Below, piece by piece: positions 60,526 to 64,000 of a stretch of 64,000 nucleotides of DNA. Origin of the DNA: Palleronia aestuarii (GTDB lineage: Bacteria; Pseudomonadota; Alphaproteobacteria; Rhodobacterales; Rhodobacteraceae); the NCBI RefSeq assembly GCF_003253995.1, contig NZ_QKZL01000002.1:348922-412921 (forward strand), written 5' to 3'. The translations under genes were made by a program, and so were the position numbers. The notes below the pieces were generated by a model. The model did no database searches and was not told the origin of the DNA. It saw nothing but the letters and a program-made list of their open reading frames with translations. The stretch's first letter is position 1, and each line of letters begins with the position of its first letter.

Positions 60526-60996
60526 ATGTCCCGTCGTCACGCTGCCGAGAAGCGCGAAATCCTGCCCGACGCCAAATACGGCGATCAGGTGGTCACGAAG
60601 TTCATGAACAACCTGATGGTCGACGGCAAGAAGTCCGTGGCCGAGCGCATCGTCTACAACGCGTTCGACCGGGTCGAGGGCCGCCTCAAGAAATCGCCGA
60701 TCGAGGTGTTTCACGAGAGCCTCGACAACATCAAGCCGTCGGTCGAGGTCCGCTCGCGTCGCGTCGGCGGCGCCACGTACCAGGTGCCCGTCGAGGTTCG
60801 TCCTGAGCGTCGCGAGGCGCTCGCGCTCCGCTGGCTGATCGACGCCTGCCGCAAGCGCAATGAGAACACGATGGAAGAGCGTCTGGCCGGTGAGCTGGTC
60901 GATGCGGTCCAAGGCCGTGGCTCGGCCGTCAAGAAGCGCGAAGACACCCACAAGATGGCAGATGCCAACAAGGCGTTCAGCCACTACCGCTGGTAA
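60526..60996 (+). CDS. rpsG: 30S ribosomal protein S7
   Basis: A 156-residue S7 with [20 protein letters not shown] at the start, [20 protein letters not shown], and [20 protein letters not shown]. It nucleates 30S head assembly and in other bacteria represses the str operon. It begins 12 bases after rpsL. Confidence 0.99.
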   Translation: MSRRHAAEKREILPDAKYGDQVVTKFMNNLMVDGKKSVAERIVYNAFDRVEGRLKKSPIEVFHESLDNIKPSVEVRSRRVGGATYQVPVEVRPERREALALRWLIDACRKRNENTMEERLAGELVDAVQGRGSAVKKREDTHKMADANKAFSHYRW

Positions 60997-61032
60997 TCCG
61001 GCCGGCGCGAACCGAACACGAGGACGCATTCC

Positions 61033-63174
<2,142 letters not shown>

Positions 63175-63177
63175 GGG

Positions 63178-63233
63178 GCGGCGGGGTGAACCCCGCCCTA
63201 CCCACCACCCGTAGGGCGGGGCCTCCCCGCCGC
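63178..63233. repeat. Cruciform-type inverted repeat between fusA and tuf
   Basis: Left arm 63178-63201 and right arm 63211-63233 are inverted copies that agree over GTAGGGCGGGG at one end and CCCCGCCGC at the other. Each arm also folds on itself (GGCGGGG-TGAA-CCCCGCC in the left). The arms are separated by CCCACCACC. This is the design of REP or bacterial interspersed mosaic elements. It fills most of the 85-base gap. Confidence 0.7.
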
Positions 63234-63259
63234 ACCCATCAGACGACAGGAGACACGCC

Positions 63260-64000
63260 ATGGCGAAGGCAAAATTCGAACGTAACAAGCCGCATGTGAA
63301 CATCGGGACGATCGGTCACGTGGACCACGGCAAGACGACGCTGACGGCGGCGATCACGAAGTACTTCGGCGATTTCCGGGCCTACGACCAGATCGACGGT
63401 GCGCCGGAAGAGAAGGCCCGCGGGATCACGATCTCGACGGCGCACGTGGAGTACGAGACCGACGCGCGGCACTACGCGCATGTCGACTGCCCCGGCCACG
63501 CGGACTACGTGAAGAACATGATCACGGGCGCCGCACAGATGGACGGCGCGATCCTCGTGGTGAACGCGGCCGACGGCCCGATGCCGCAGACGCGCGAGCA
63601 CATCCTCCTGGGCCGCCAGGTCGGTATCCCGACGATGGTCGTCTACATGAACAAGGTCGACCAGGTCGACGACGAGGAGCTTCTGGAGCTCGTCGAGATG
63701 GAGATCCGCGAGCTTCTCACCTCCTACGAATATCCCGGCGACGACATCCCGGTGATCCCGGGTTCGGCGCTCGCCGCGATGAACGGGGAGAACCCGGAGA
63801 TCGGTGAGGAGAGCATCCGCAAGCTGATGGCGGCGGTGGACGAGTGGATCCCGACGCCGGAGCGGGCGGTGGATCAGCCGTTCCTGATGCCGGTCGAGGA
63901 CGTGTTCTCGATCTCCGGCCGCGGCACGGTGGTGACGGGGCGCGTGGAGCGCGGCGTGATCAACGTCGGCGACGAGATCGAGATCGTGGGCATCCGCGAC
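63260..64000 (+). CDS. tuf: Elongation factor Tu, partial (3' end outside window)
   Basis: The first 247 codons of EF-Tu. Motifs are [20 protein letters not shown] (G1), [18 protein letters not shown] (G2), [20 protein letters not shown] (G3) and MNKVDQVDD (G4). The second domain begins before the window ends, so the gene is cut by the edge, not truncated in the genome as far as can be seen. Many relatives carry a second tuf copy near nusG; none is present there. Confidence 0.98.
   Translation, partial: MAKAKFERNKPHVNIGTIGHVDHGKTTLTAAITKYFGDFRAYDQIDGAPEEKARGITISTAHVEYETDARHYAHVDCPGHADYVKNMITGAAQMDGAILVVNAADGPMPQTREHILLGRQVGIPTMVVYMNKVDQVDDEELLELVEMEIRELLTSYEYPGDDIPVIPGSALAAMNGENPEIGEESIRKLMAAVDEWIPTPERAVDQPFLMPVEDVFSISGRGTVVTGRVERGVINVGDEIEIVGIRD

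Overview
The window is high-GC chromosomal DNA from an alphaproteobacterium, most likely a member of the Rhodobacterales (Rhodobacteraceae or Roseobacter-like). The basis is the mix of gene families: a CbiG-CobJ fusion in the cobalamin set, a PLPA-type C-terminal sorting segment, a tandem set of peptide deformylases next to fmt, an NYN protein with ispH, a single RSH protein with rpoZ and pdxJ, and the usual secE-nusG-rplKAJL-rpoBC-rpsLG-fusA-tuf order. I could run no database search, so family names come from reading the protein sequences.

Region by region: 57-1742 holds ybaB-recR and a YbjN-like gene. From 1.7 to 10.9 kb lies a mostly minus-strand cobalt and cobalamin block (cobO, lrgB, lrgA, cobN, a GNAT gene, cobW, hupE), headed by a clear cobalamin riboswitch in front of hupE. 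From 10.9 to 20.4 kb there is a DMT transporter, a YcaQ-like gene, smc, a glycosyltransferase, an exported Dps-like protein, a lytic transglycosylase and cobD. From 20.4 to 30.5 kb come a DUF1636 protein, a GAF histidine kinase, a glutathionyl-hydroquinone reductase-like gene and a tight plus-strand operon (small exported His protein, cbiX, cobH, cobL, cobI, cbiG-cobJ, cobM). From 30.5 to 46.3 kb there is housekeeping: DEAD-box helicase, MalY-like lyase, three deformylase paralogues with fmt, rnhA, ispH, folK, rpoZ, RSH, pdxJ and mrp. From 46.4 kb to the end is the transcription and translation super-cluster, with tuf cut by the window edge.

The cobalamin genes work together. HupE probably brings in cobalt, CobW and the His-rich CbiX handle the metal, CobI/CobM/CobJ/CobL/CobH build and rearrange the corrin ring, CobN is the large chelatase subunit, CobO adenosylates the corrinoid and CobD attaches the aminopropanol arm. 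Several pathway genes (for example cobA, cobB, cobK, cobS, cobT, cobQ) are not in this window.

The least ordinary signals are mostly non-coding. An array of eleven helically phased 11-bp units fills the hupE-cobW gap. Three copies of a palindrome-bounded repeat occur, one of them inside cobN and one across the cobD start. A cluster of DnaA-box-like sites lies between pdxJ and mrp. Hairpins cover the ribosome binding sites of hupE and dps, and a cruciform repeat sits between fusA and tuf. Among genes, the third deformylase paralogue has lost two catalytic residues, LrgAB is translationally coupled to cobN, and a glycosyltransferase interrupts the rplL-rpoB junction. No tRNA, rRNA, insertion sequence, prophage or CRISPR array was seen. 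Bases 1-56 hold no assignable gene.
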